64,000 nt of DNA, from the NCBI GenBank assembly GCA_964451785.1, contig CAYVJG010000001.1, positions 123,603 to 187,602 of the forward strand, written 5' to 3'. The stretch comes from JAJYSO01 sp964451785 (GTDB taxonomy: Bacteria; Bacteroidota; Bacteroidia; Flavobacteriales; Flavobacteriaceae). A program made the position numbers and the translations under genes. Below the pieces are notes generated by a model that saw nothing but the letters and a program-made list of their open reading frames with translations, searched no databases and had not been told where the DNA came from. Below are positions 35,049 through 43,701 of this stretch, in pieces. How positions within the stretch are numbered: the first letter of the stretch is position 1; every line of letters starts with the position of its first letter.

Positions 35049-35959
35049 ACGTGTAAAATAAATTGATATAATCCTAGAGATAAAATGCTAAATACAATGC
35101 AGCAGCTCAAGGCATAATTCATCTGTTTGTAATCTTTTTTATGCTTAGCAGATACAGTTTTTATCAATACAAAAAACAGCGGAATCAACAAGAACACAAG
35201 GGCATAAATCAATGAAATGTTATGCATGTATAAGTATTGAGTCATGTAATATACAATGCAAGCAATAGGAATGAAGGTCAGTACCAAAATAACGCGATTG
35301 GTACGTTCTTTTCCTAACACAAGTGGAAGTGATTTGGTTTTGAGTTTGTGGTCGCCATCGCAGTGGAGTTGGCTTAACACGAGTTCGCGTATAAAGCATA
35401 AAATGCTGATGAGAATGGCATAATCAATAATGATGGAGAAGAAAGTGGTTACAGTCACTCCATTTTGTGTGTTTATGGCCGGAAATAAATCGAAAAAAGC
35501 TATGGCAGTTACGCTTAATCCTGACAGAATGCTTAAAATCAATGGGCTAGCTAGTAGGTATTTGTTTAAGCTAGAAGCATTGGCGTATAAAAGAGCTGAG
35601 GCGAGAATAAACAACACTGAAAAGCTAGGATGCCCAATGATATTGGCCAAATAAAAGCCGATTAGGACTCCGATGATATTAAAGATAAAAAAGAGTTTAT
35701 TGGCTTTTTTAACGGAGATATGTTTGCCTATAATCATGTGATCAGGCTGATTGATTTGGTCAGCTTTAAGGTTGTAAATAGCTTTGATGATATAGCCGGC
35801 AGCGGCAATGGAGGCTGTTGCTATAGCGAGTAAAGAAACCCCAAACCAGTTGAGGGTGATGGGCACATGAAAAGGTGCTAGCAAGGTATATTTAATGATA
35901 AAAGGCGTAGCAATAATCAGCAGTAAATTAGGCCAGCGAATAAGTTTTAAAAAGTTCAA
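35045..35959 (-). CDS. UbiA-type prenyltransferase (geranylgeranylglycerol-phosphate synthase-like)
   Basis: A 304-residue membrane protein with eight or nine hydrophobic segments. The first Asp-rich motif is in YNLKADQINQPDH, after TM2, and the second in the SQLHCDGDHKLKT loop. This arrangement is typical of the Bacteroidota homologues of digeranylgeranylglyceryl phosphate synthase, which transfer prenyl groups to glycerol phosphates or aromatic acceptors. The exact acceptor cannot be told. A polyprenyl diphosphate synthase at 40.4 kb could provide substrate. Confidence 0.85.
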   Translation of the reverse strand: MNFLKLIRWPNLLLIIATPFIIKYTLLAPFHVPITLNWFGVSLLAIATASIAAAGYIIKAIYNLKADQINQPDHMIIGKHISVKKANKLFFIFNIIGVLIGFYLANIIGHPSFSVLFILASALLYANASSLNKYLLASPLILSILSGLSVTAIAFFDLFPAINTQNGVTVTTFFSIIIDYAILISILCFIRELVLSQLHCDGDHKLKTKSLPLVLGKERTNRVILVLTFIPIACIVYYMTQYLYMHNISLIYALVFLLIPLFFVLIKTVSAKHKKDYKQMNYALSCCIVFSILSLGLYQFILHV

Positions 35960-35983
35960 TTTGAGGTGGTTTTTAGGGTTAAT

Positions 35984-36010
35984 CCCTCAACTTAAAAGTT
36001 AAGTTGAGGG
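35984..36010 (-). other. Intercistronic hairpin between kdsC and the prenyltransferase
   Basis: Twelve-bp perfect arms (CCCTCAACTTAA and complement) with a three-base loop. There is no T run on the minus strand, so it is more likely an mRNA-stability or processing element than a terminator. Confidence 0.55.
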
Positions 36011-36044
36011 TAAGAGAGGTGCTTAAGATACAAAGGTGTTTTGA

Positions 36045-36551
36045 TTATAAAATCCATTTTCCTTGAATCTTCATAACCTGTTCAATCAAGTCACGGGCAC
36101 AGCCTTTTCCGCCATCACAATGTGAGATATATTTAGAAATCACTTTGACTTCAGGAGCCGCATCTTGGGGGCAGGTAGGCAGTCCAATTATTTTCATCGG
36201 ATAAGTGTCAGGGACATCATCACCCATATAAGCACAGTTTTCGGCTTTAATAGCCTTGTTAGAAAAGTAAGTTTTCAGGCAGCTAATTTTGTCATCAACA
36301 CCTAGGTAAATGTCAGTAATACCGAGGCCTTGTAAACGCTGACGAACGCCTTCGTTTTTGCCGCCTGAAATGATGCAGACGTTGTAGCCGGATTTGACAG
36401 CTTTTTTGAGGGCGTAACCATCGCGCACACTCATAGAACGCAAGAGTTGCCCGTCGGTAGAAACTAAAACTTTTCCGTCAGTTAATACACCGTCAACATC
36501 AAAAATAAAGGTGTCGATTTGACGTAAAGTAATTTTATAATTTTGATCCAT
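36045..36551 (-). CDS. kdsC: KdsC-type HAD phosphatase
   Basis: A 168-residue HAD hydrolase without a cap domain, as in KDO-8-phosphate phosphatase. The first motif FIFDVDGVLTDG holds the nucleophile Asp, and the later ISGGKNEG and YMGDDVPDTYPM motifs fit the family. It would remove phosphate from KDO-8-P in lipopolysaccharide core synthesis. The start overlaps the DUF2520 gene by 17 bases. Confidence 0.92.
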   Translation of the reverse strand: MDQNYKITLRQIDTFIFDVDGVLTDGKVLVSTDGQLLRSMSVRDGYALKKAVKSGYNVCIISGGKNEGVRQRLQGLGITDIYLGVDDKISCLKTYFSNKAIKAENCAYMGDDVPDTYPMKIIGLPTCPQDAAPEVKVISKYISHCDGGKGCARDLIEQVMKIQGKWIL

Positions 36552-37293
36552 TTTGAGCTTGAATTGATTGGGTGAGCAAGGTATAAATTTCTTTTAAGTT
36601 GTCAACATGCAATTGTTGTAAATGCGCGCTGATGGTTGCTTGATCATGGCGAATAGCAGGACCGGTTTGCACTTCAGCAGGCTGATGTGATTCGATTTTG
36701 TGCGCTGTCTCGGCAATAAGTGGTTGTAAAATGTCAAAAGGGATTTGGTGTTTCTCGCAAATAGTATCTGCCAGCGCGTACATGTGGTTGACAAAATTAC
36801 AAGCAAAAACAGCCGCTAAGTGTAGTTTTTTGCGTTGATCAGTGTTGAGGCGATAAACTTTTGAGCTGATGACTTGCGCTAAGTGGAGTAACAAGGCTTC
36901 GCTTTGAGTTGAATCGGCTTCTACACATAAGGGGATTTTCGAAAAATCAACGGCAACTTCTTTTGAGAAGGTTTGCAGTGGATAAAACACGCCATTGTGC
37001 TGTTGTGAAGTTTGCAAAGGGACACTACCTGAGGTGTGAGCCACAAGGCTGTTGACGGGCAGTTGTGCGATGAATTTAGCCGTAGCATCATCGCTAATTG
37101 ACACCAAATAGAGGTCTGCGGGGAGTAGTTGAGAGATATCTGTAGTGGTGTCAGTGTGGTTTTTAAAAAAATCTAGTCCCTTTTTATGACGGTTATAAAC
37201 TTGTATAACTTCAAAACAATCAGTGTTTTGTATGGATTTAAAGAGGTGAGTGGCGACGTTTCCTGTGCCGAGTAAAACTATTTTTTGACGCAT
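36535..37293 (-). CDS. Rossmann-like and DUF2520 domain protein
   Basis: A 252-residue protein with an N-terminal Rossmann fold (IVLLGTGNVATHLF) and a C-terminal helical DUF2520 domain (KLHLAAVFACNFVNHMYALAD). The family resembles ketopantoate reductase and NADP-dependent oxidoreductases, but has no established substrate. It begins the group DUF2520-kdsC-ubiA-like-maf. The conserved HTSGSV segment is present. Confidence 0.88.
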   Translation of the reverse strand: MRQKIVLLGTGNVATHLFKSIQNTDCFEVIQVYNRHKKGLDFFKNHTDTTTDISQLLPADLYLVSISDDATAKFIAQLPVNSLVAHTSGSVPLQTSQQHNGVFYPLQTFSKEVAVDFSKIPLCVEADSTQSEALLLHLAQVISSKVYRLNTDQRKKLHLAAVFACNFVNHMYALADTICEKHQIPFDILQPLIAETAHKIESHQPAEVQTGPAIRHDQATISAHLQQLHVDNLKEIYTLLTQSIQAQNGSKL

Positions 37294-37397
37294 AATGGGT
37301 AGATTATTAGGAAAAAATTATAATTTTAAAATATTGTTTTGAGTGTTTCAAAAATAAAAAAGTTGATTTAATATTGCCGCTTTAAAAACTAGATGCC

Positions 37398-37712
37398 ATG
37401 AAACGTGTTATTGTTGATTTCAAAAAGCTCACTCCGGAGATAATGTCAATGTTAGTCGATAAATATCCTGATGGATATGGAGACGATGATATTATCACGT
37501 TTAAAAATGCCAAAAGCGAAACTGTTGAAGCAGTGGAGTTACGCACTGAAGATTGTATGTATCTTGTAAAAGTCAGTACGCGTTTGCAAGACGTGATGGC
37601 TGATTTTGACGAGAATGATTACGATGAAGATGAGTTTGATGAGCCAATTGTTGAGTTGCCACAACGTCCTAATGAAGAGGTTGCAGCTGACAACGATGAC
37701 GAAGAAGAATAA
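37398..37712 (+). CDS. Conserved acidic small protein
   Basis: A 104-residue soluble protein starting MKRVIVDFKKLTPEIM. The first 70 residues form an alpha/beta unit, and the tail is strongly acidic (DENDYDEDEFDEP and DNDDEEE). I do not recognize a named family, though such proteins are widespread in Bacteroidota. It is a single gene between the divergent DUF2520 operon and convergent msrA. Confidence 0.8.
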   Translation: MKRVIVDFKKLTPEIMSMLVDKYPDGYGDDDIITFKNAKSETVEAVELRTEDCMYLVKVSTRLQDVMADFDENDYDEDEFDEPIVELPQRPNEEVAADNDDEEE

Positions 37713-37737
37713 CTACTGAATATCAATTTGCCGGTAA

Positions 37738-38271
37738 TCAACGCAGCTTATCGGCAAATTGTTGACGTAGTTTATCGATTTTGGGGTCAATTACAATTTT
37801 GCAATAAGGAACTTCGCGATTGCGGTCGTAAAAATCTTGATGAATCGTTTCAGCCGGATAAAAAGGAGTCGCTGGTTTTAGCTGCGTCACTATTTTTTGA
37901 CTATAAACGCTGTCGTTAAGGAGTTGAATAACTTCTTCTGCGCTATTTTTTTGGGTGTCAGAATGATAAAAAATAGCACTGCGGTAATGCGCTCCAATAT
38001 CATGGCCTTGACGGTTGAGGGCAGTTGGGTCGTGTGTTGCAAAAAAGATCAGCAGCAATTCGCGAAAACTTATTTGCTCAGGGTCAAATTCGAGTTGTAC
38101 CGCTTCAGCGTGTTTGGTTAATCCTTGAACAACTTCGCGATAAGCAGGATTTTTAATTTCGCCTCCTGTAAATCCGGAAATGATAGTTTCAATGCCACGT
38201 ATACGTCTAAAAACGGCATCAGCACACCAAAAACATCCTCCGGCAAAAGTGGCAATTTCTGTAGATTTCAT
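37738..38271 (-). CDS. msrA: Peptide-methionine (S)-S-oxide reductase
   Basis: This repairs oxidized methionine in proteins. It has 177 residues. The catalytic motif GGCFWCADAVF is near residue 11, with the recycling partner YNREVPYCKIV-type Cys near the C-terminus. Its promoter -7 element abuts a fragment of the repeat family. Confidence 0.95.
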   Translation of the reverse strand: MKSTEIATFAGGCFWCADAVFRRIRGIETIISGFTGGEIKNPAYREVVQGLTKHAEAVQLEFDPEQISFRELLLIFFATHDPTALNRQGHDIGAHYRSAIFYHSDTQKNSAEEVIQLLNDSVYSQKIVTQLKPATPFYPAETIHQDFYDRNREVPYCKIVIDPKIDKLRQQFADKLR

Positions 38272-38287
38272 AATAATTCCCTTTTTT

Positions 38288-38295
38288 CAAAGTTA
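38288..38295 (-). promoter_or_regulatory. -7 promoter element for msrA, touching a repeat
   Basis: TAACTTTG on the minus strand, an exact TAnnTTTG match, 17 bases before the msrA ATG. Its TAA is also the flank of repeat copy 3, so the sequence further upstream comes from that element. Confidence 0.5.
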
Positions 38296-38345
38296 TACCA
38301 ATTAGAATTATTTTTTAGTCCGATGTAAACTATTTTTTGTAAGTA
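38296..38345 (-). repeat. Repeat family fragment, copy 3
   Basis: Begins TACCAATTAGAATTATTTTT directly after TTA and matches the right end of copies 1 and 2 for about 50 bases before the similarity fades. The other end is not found. Confidence 0.6.
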
Positions 38346-38442
38346 TTACAGAAGACACTACTGTAACGGTAGGTTTGAAGAATACATTTTACTGGGCTAA
38401 AGGAAATAAGCTTGCAATGTGCTTTCTTCTGCTAGAAAAGTT

Positions 38443-38450
38443 TATTTTTG
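38443..38450 (+). promoter_or_regulatory. -7 promoter element just before lolD
   Basis: TATTTTTG, an exact TAnnTTTG match, only eight bases before the ATG at 38459. If used, the message would be nearly leaderless. Confidence 0.4.
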
Positions 38451-38458
38451 TTGACCTT

Positions 38459-39127
38459 ATGATATACACAAAGCACCTCCATAAGTATTATGACGATTTA
38501 CACGTTTTAAACGATGTAGAATTGCACATTGCAGAAAAGGAAATCGTTTCTATAGTCGGCGCATCGGGAGCGGGAAAGACCACTTTGCTTCAAATTTTAG
38601 GAACCTTGGATTATCCGGCAAAGCAAGCCGATACGATTTGGAAGATTAAAGATACCGATATTTATAGCCTGTCAAAAAAAGAGCTCGCTAAATTTCGCAA
38701 TGAACACATAGGATTTGTGTTTCAATTTCATCAACTTTTACCGGAGTTTACAGCTTTAGAAAACATTTGCTTGCCGGCGTATATCAAAAATACGCCTAAG
38801 AAACAAGCCGAAGCAAAAGCCAGTGAGCTACTCGAATTTTTAGGCTTGTCAGACCGCGCTAATCACAAGCCGGCAGAGCTCAGTGGTGGTGAGCAACAAC
38901 GCGTAGCTGTAGCGCGCGCTTTGGTAAATAATCCTGAAATCATTTTAGCTGATGAGCCTTCGGGAAATTTAGACTCTGAATCGGCTGAAAATTTGCACAA
39001 GCTCTTTTTTAAATTGCGCGATGAATTTGGGCAAACCTTTGTTATTGTCACTCACAATTTGGAGTTAGCTGATATGGCTGACCGAAAGTTAACTATGGTT
39101 GATGGCTGTATTCAACACGATAAGTAG
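38459..39127 (+). CDS. lolD: ABC transporter ATP-binding protein, LolD-like
   Basis: A 222-residue ABC ATPase. Walker A is GASGAGKTT, the Q-loop is FVFQFHQLLPEF, the signature LSGGEQQRVA and Walker B IILADEPSG. The sequence is of the LolD/MacB group, which powers release of lipoproteins from the inner membrane; no permease gene is adjacent, as is common in Bacteroidota. ATG 38459 was chosen because the longer frame reads through the promoter element and has no family similarity. Confidence 0.88.
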   Translation: MIYTKHLHKYYDDLHVLNDVELHIAEKEIVSIVGASGAGKTTLLQILGTLDYPAKQADTIWKIKDTDIYSLSKKELAKFRNEHIGFVFQFHQLLPEFTALENICLPAYIKNTPKKQAEAKASELLEFLGLSDRANHKPAELSGGEQQRVAVARALVNNPEIILADEPSGNLDSESAENLHKLFFKLRDEFGQTFVIVTHNLELADMADRKLTMVDGCIQHDK

Positions 39128-39210
39128 TTAAAAAGAAGTTTTGTTTTCTAAACAATTTGCCTATTTTTACTTAATAGCTATTTTTTTATAACCCGTAATT
39201 CTTTTTGTTT

Positions 39211-40320
39211 ATGCAAGTTAGTCCAATTACTGCAGCTAAAATCAAATTAAAAAAACACAAGAGAAAGACAAAATATAAAAACGTAAACCAAGCGCCTGGG
39301 AAGGTGGTTTATGTGGGTGATAAAAAGAAAGCAGCAGCTAGTTTTGATATTATAGTGTATGATGATGAAGAGAATGAACGTTATCAAACCAACAAAATAG
39401 AAGCTATTTTTGAGCGTTGGGAAGATGATAAAATGACCTGGATAAATGTCAGAGGGCTAAATGACACTCAGGCCGTAGAGGCTTTAGGAAAGCGTTTTGG
39501 ACTGCACCCTTTGGTGTTAGAGGATATTGTTGACACGCACCAACGTCCAAAGTTTGATGAATATCCAAAGTATTTATTTTTGGTAGCTAAGATGTTGTAT
39601 CTCTCAGATGATGACGATATAACGTATAGCAATGAGCATTTGAGTATTGTGGTTGGTCCCAATTATGTATTGACCTTTCAGGAGTCAGAAAAAGATGTAT
39701 TTGAACGCTTGCGCGAACGCATTCAAAACGGATTGGGTTTGCGCTCTAGTAAATCTGATTATTTGATGTACACCTTGCTCGATGCTGTAGTGGACAATTA
39801 TTATTTGGTGATAGAGAGTCTTGGTGGGCGTATTGAGAGTTTAGAAAACTGTATTTTTCTCGGTAAAGCAGATGAAGAAGATATTGTACAAGACATTCAA
39901 AACTTGCGTCCAGAGATTATACAAATGCGTCGGGCTGTAAATCCATTGCGTGATATGACCAGTCATCTGGAGAACAGTACGCATGATTTAATCACCTTAA
40001 AGACCTATAATTATTTACGCGATTTACACGACCACAGTTTACAAGTCACCGAAACAGTAGAAATTTATCGCGAGATGACGGGTAACTTGATGGATATGTA
40101 TATTTCGACCATCAGTAACAAGATGAATGAAGTAATGAAAGTGTTGACTATTATGGCCAGTATTTTTATTCCATTGACGTTTATTGCCGGAATTTACGGG
40201 ATGAATTTTGACTATATGCCAGAGTTGCATTTGCGGTATGGTTATTTTTATGTGTGGGGATTTATGATTCTTCTTATTCTGCTTATGCTTTGGTATTTTA
40301 AACGTAAAAAATGGTTGTAA
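39211..40320 (+). CDS. corA: Magnesium/cobalt transporter CorA
   Basis: A 369-residue CorA protein with a long cytoplasmic N-terminal funnel domain and two C-terminal membrane segments. The pore signature YGMNF is followed by YMPE in the outer loop. The start at ATG 39211 was chosen over an upstream TTG at 39205. It mediates magnesium and possibly cobalt uptake. It stands alone between lolD and the polyprenyl synthase. Confidence 0.94.
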   Translation: MQVSPITAAKIKLKKHKRKTKYKNVNQAPGKVVYVGDKKKAAASFDIIVYDDEENERYQTNKIEAIFERWEDDKMTWINVRGLNDTQAVEALGKRFGLHPLVLEDIVDTHQRPKFDEYPKYLFLVAKMLYLSDDDDITYSNEHLSIVVGPNYVLTFQESEKDVFERLRERIQNGLGLRSSKSDYLMYTLLDAVVDNYYLVIESLGGRIESLENCIFLGKADEEDIVQDIQNLRPEIIQMRRAVNPLRDMTSHLENSTHDLITLKTYNYLRDLHDHSLQVTETVEIYREMTGNLMDMYISTISNKMNEVMKVLTIMASIFIPLTFIAGIYGMNFDYMPELHLRYGYFYVWGFMILLILLMLWYFKRKKWL

Positions 40321-40441
40321 GTTCATAAAGCGCTTGAGAAGAGATAAAGTATACATTTATAGTTGATTTTGACCAAACATTTAAGGCTATAGTGTACTGA
40401 ATCTGCTTTTTTGCCGTATTTTCGCTGAAAAATTGTTTGAG

Positions 40442-41416
40442 ATGAATTCCATTGCTTTTTATCGAGAGAATTTTATAGATTATCTTAATCAAAAAATTCA
40501 AACCCGATCTCCAGAAAATTTATACGACCCTATGGTTTATATTTTGAATATTGGAGGTAAGCGTTTACGCCCTGTATCAGTATTAATGGCTGCAGAGCTC
40601 TTTGGAGCGCCCTATCAAAAGGCTTTAGATGCGGCTTTAGCGATTGAGATTTTTCACAATTTTTCATTGGTACACGACGATATTATGGATGATGCGCCTG
40701 TGCGACGCGGAAAAGCTAGTGTACATGAAAAATGGAATATCAATACGGCTATACTCTCAGGTGATGCCATGCTGATTAACGCCTATCAATTGTTTGAAAA
40801 CTATGAAGGCGAAACCTTTAAAGACTTGGCTAAGTTGTTTACAAGAACTGCCATACAAGTTTGCGAAGGGCAACAGTATGATATTGATTTTGAAGAACGC
40901 GAAGATGTCAGTATAGCTGATTATATCAAGATGATAGAGTATAAAACAGCTGTTTTAGTTGGCGCATCTATGGAAATGGGAGCGATAGTAGCTAGTGCTT
41001 CAGCTCAAGAAGCTCAACATATTTATAAATATGGGTGTTTGTTGGGCTTAGCTTTTCAAATACAAGATGACTATCTTGATGTATTTGGTGATTTTGAAAA
41101 ATTTGGAAAACAGATAGGAGGTGATATTATTGAAAATAAAAAGACCTTTTTATATTTAAGTGCTTTACAAATGGCCTCTGCAACAGAAGCTCAACAATTG
41201 CAACACTTGTATTCTGTAAATCCGTCAGATGCGCGCCAAAAAATAGAAACCGTTAAAACTATTTTTGAGAAAACAGGCGTAGCTGAAAAAACACGCACTG
41301 AGATAAAAACTTATACGCAAGAAGCCTTTGACTTGTTAGAACAGATGAATTTAGCGTCAGAAAAGAAAGCTGTTTTTCGAGCTTTTGGAGAAAAATTAAT
41401 GCACAGAACTTCTTAA
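40442..41416 (+). CDS. Polyprenyl diphosphate synthase
   Basis: A 324-residue trans-isoprenyl synthase. The first Asp-rich motif is LVHDDIMDD with RRG following, and the second FQIQDDYLDVFGD. The FARM residues before the first motif lack bulky aromatic blocks at the fifth position, fitting a medium- or long-chain product such as the menaquinone side chain, but chain length is not safely predicted. The ATG at 40442 was chosen over a TTG nine bases upstream. A near-consensus promoter (TATTTTCG) lies at 40417. Confidence 0.9.
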   Translation: MNSIAFYRENFIDYLNQKIQTRSPENLYDPMVYILNIGGKRLRPVSVLMAAELFGAPYQKALDAALAIEIFHNFSLVHDDIMDDAPVRRGKASVHEKWNINTAILSGDAMLINAYQLFENYEGETFKDLAKLFTRTAIQVCEGQQYDIDFEEREDVSIADYIKMIEYKTAVLVGASMEMGAIVASASAQEAQHIYKYGCLLGLAFQIQDDYLDVFGDFEKFGKQIGGDIIENKKTFLYLSALQMASATEAQQLQHLYSVNPSDARQKIETVKTIFEKTGVAEKTRTEIKTYTQEAFDLLEQMNLASEKKAVFRAFGEKLMHRTS

Positions 41417-41486
41417 TTTTTCATAAATAAACTATTTATTTAAAGTGATTTTGAGGTTGAGGTGTGTCAACTGGTCAAAATAAATT

Positions 41487-41494
41487 ATTTTTGC
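41487..41494 (+). promoter_or_regulatory. -7 promoter element for der
   Basis: TATTTTTG, an exact TAnnTTTG match, 21 bases before the der ATG. Confidence 0.5.
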
Positions 41495-41515
41495 AGTTTT
41501 AAAACCTAATGCCTT

Positions 41516-42823
41516 ATGGGGAATATTGTAGCCATTGTAGGACGACCAAATGTTGGAAAATCTACGTTTTTTAATCGATTAATAGAGCGCCGAGAAGCCA
41601 TTGTTGATGCCGTAAGTGGCGTGACACGTGATCGTCATTATGGAAAATCCGAATGGAATGGACGTGATTTTTCGGTTATTGATACCGGTGGATATGTCGT
41701 AGGAAGCGATGATATCTTTGAAGCTGAAATCGACAAACAAGTCCAATTGGCTATTGAAGAATCTGATGTGATCATCTTTATGGTTGATGTGCAATCAGGC
41801 ATTACCCCGATGGATGAAGAGGTTGCTAAACTATTACATCGCATTCAAAAACCTGTACTCTTAGCTGTTAACAAGGTTGATAACGTTCGTTTACGTGATG
41901 AAGCTGTTGAGTTTTATAATCTTGGCTTAGGTGAATATTATCCTATAGCAAGTACCAACGGAAGCGGTTCAGGTGATTTACTTGATGCTGTAGTAGAAGC
42001 TTTACCGGAAAAAGAAAAAGAAGATGTGGCGGATGAGTTGCCACGTTTTGCGGTGGTTGGCCGTCCTAATGCCGGAAAATCATCCTTTATCAATGCTTTG
42101 ATAGGTGAAGAACGTTATATAGTAACTGATATTGCCGGAACTACACGCGATTCTATTGATACAAAATACAACCGATTTGGATTTGAGTTTAATTTGGTTG
42201 ATACCGCGGGGATTCGTCGTAAATCAAAAGTAAAAGAAGATCTTGAGTTTTATTCAGTCATGCGCAGTGTACGTGCTATAGAACACGCTGATGTGTGTTT
42301 GCTACTCGTTGATGCCACACGTGGTTTTGACAAACAGGTGCAAAATATATTTTGGCTAGCGCAACGCAACCGTAAGGGGGTTGTTATTTTAGTTAATAAA
42401 TGGGACTTAATCAAAAAAGAAACCAATACGGTTAAAGAGTTTAAAGCACAAATTCTTCGCGAAACAGCTCCATTTACTGATGTGCCGGTAGTATTTATTT
42501 CTGTAAAAGAAAAACAACGTATTTTTAAAGCTATTGAAACAGCTGTTGAGGTGTATAAAAACCGTTCACGCAAAATTAAAACGAGCGAGTTGAACGAAGT
42601 TATGCTTCCTTTGATACAAAATTACCCGCCACCGGCTTATAAAGGAAAATATGTGAAAATCAAATTTATCACGCAATTACCTACACCACAGCCGCAATTT
42701 GCCTTTTTCTGTAATTTGCCACAATACGTTAAAGAACCGTATAAGCGTTATTTAGAAAATCAATTACGCGAACACTTTGATTTAACCGGTGTTCCGGTAT
42801 CTATTTATATGCGTAAGAAATAA
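41516..42823 (+). CDS. der: Ribosome biogenesis GTPase Der
   Basis: A 435-residue double GTPase. The two P-loops are GRPNVGKSTFFN near residue 8 and GRPNAGKSSFIN near 181, with NKVD and NKWD G4 motifs and a C-terminal KH-like domain (PAYKGKYVKIKFITQ). It assists assembly of the 50S subunit. It ends at a good terminator. Confidence 0.97.
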   Translation: MGNIVAIVGRPNVGKSTFFNRLIERREAIVDAVSGVTRDRHYGKSEWNGRDFSVIDTGGYVVGSDDIFEAEIDKQVQLAIEESDVIIFMVDVQSGITPMDEEVAKLLHRIQKPVLLAVNKVDNVRLRDEAVEFYNLGLGEYYPIASTNGSGSGDLLDAVVEALPEKEKEDVADELPRFAVVGRPNAGKSSFINALIGEERYIVTDIAGTTRDSIDTKYNRFGFEFNLVDTAGIRRKSKVKEDLEFYSVMRSVRAIEHADVCLLLVDATRGFDKQVQNIFWLAQRNRKGVVILVNKWDLIKKETNTVKEFKAQILRETAPFTDVPVVFISVKEKQRIFKAIETAVEVYKNRSRKIKTSELNEVMLPLIQNYPPPAYKGKYVKIKFITQLPTPQPQFAFFCNLPQYVKEPYKRYLENQLREHFDLTGVPVSIYMRKK

Positions 42824-42844
42824 AAATCTTTAAGCTAGTATAAC

Positions 42845-42872
42845 AAAAATCCCGATTTTACTCGGGATTTTT
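42845..42872 (+). terminator. Terminator after der
   Basis: Perfect 11-bp arms AAAAATCCCGA and TCGGGATTTTT with a six-base loop and T run. Confidence 0.85.
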
Positions 42873-42909
42873 TAGTACTTGGCTCTAAGTTTGACTCCAT
42901 CGACTCTAA

Positions 42910-43034
42910 CACCGTATGGATAAATTAAATAGTCCAATTTCGACTTTGTCTCATTGTACTAGTAATTTATAAACCACGGTGTTATACCTATAAAAAATAT
43001 TCTAAATCGGACTAAAAAATAATTCTAACTGGTA
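42910..43034 (+). mobile_element. Non-autonomous element, copy 4 (short form)
   Basis: A 125-bp element that begins CACCGTATGGATAAATTAAA and ends CTAACTGGTA. It is flanked by TAA at 42907-42909 and TAA at 43035-43037, a clean 3-bp direct repeat. It is the simplest form of the family, without nested inserts. It ends six bases from the stop codon of the TRIC gene. Confidence 0.78.
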
Positions 43035-43039
43035 TAACA

Positions 43040-43675
43040 TCAGTTGTCAGAAGGCGGGCGCTGGTTTTTTGAATAAATAGAAGGGAGTTGAAAATTAAAA
43101 TACACTGCTAAAGATCGAAGGGTAAAAACTACCAATCCAGTGATGATAAATACAAAACCATCGGACAGCGGGGTTTCGATTAAAATAAAGTAAACGAATC
43201 CGCCTAAGATACAGGCTGTAGCATAGACATCTTTTCTGAAAATCACCGGAATTTCATTGGCTAATATATCGCGCGCCACTCCGCCAAAACAGGCTGTAAT
43301 AGTTCCGGTAGCAATACAAATAGGAATAGAATAGCCTGCAGCGAGAGCTTTTTCAAGCCCAATTAAGGTGTATAAAGAGATTCCTAGTGTGTCAAAAAAG
43401 AAGAGCGAACGCCTTAAGTGTACGAGTTTTTTTTGGAAGATAATGGCTAGTACAGCTGTGATGATAATGACGTAAACATAATCCATGTTGCGCATCCAGG
43501 CTACAGGTACATCGATGAGTAAGTCGCGTAGCGTTCCCCCGCCGATTGCAGTAACAAAAGCGATAATTAATACCCCAAAGGCATCCATACGTTTTTTCAT
43601 GGCGGTTAAAACTCCGGATATCGCAAAGGCGATAACTCCAAGAATGTCTATAATGAAGATGTAATCAATAGTCAT
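43040..43675 (-). CDS. Trimeric intracellular cation channel (TRIC/YicG) family protein
   Basis: A 211-residue membrane protein with seven hydrophobic segments in two related halves. The glycine-rich signatures AIGGGTLRDLL and CFGGVARDILANEIPVIF appear once in each half. Bacterial members conduct monovalent cations; the physiological role is unclear. It follows the RDD gene by 26 bases. Confidence 0.9.
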   Translation of the reverse strand: MTIDYIFIIDILGVIAFAISGVLTAMKKRMDAFGVLIIAFVTAIGGGTLRDLLIDVPVAWMRNMDYVYVIIITAVLAIIFQKKLVHLRRSLFFFDTLGISLYTLIGLEKALAAGYSIPICIATGTITACFGGVARDILANEIPVIFRKDVYATACILGGFVYFILIETPLSDGFVFIITGLVVFTLRSLAVYFNFQLPSIYSKNQRPPSDN

Positions 43676-43701
43676 AACAGTGTGTGGAATTTTAAACAGA
43701 C

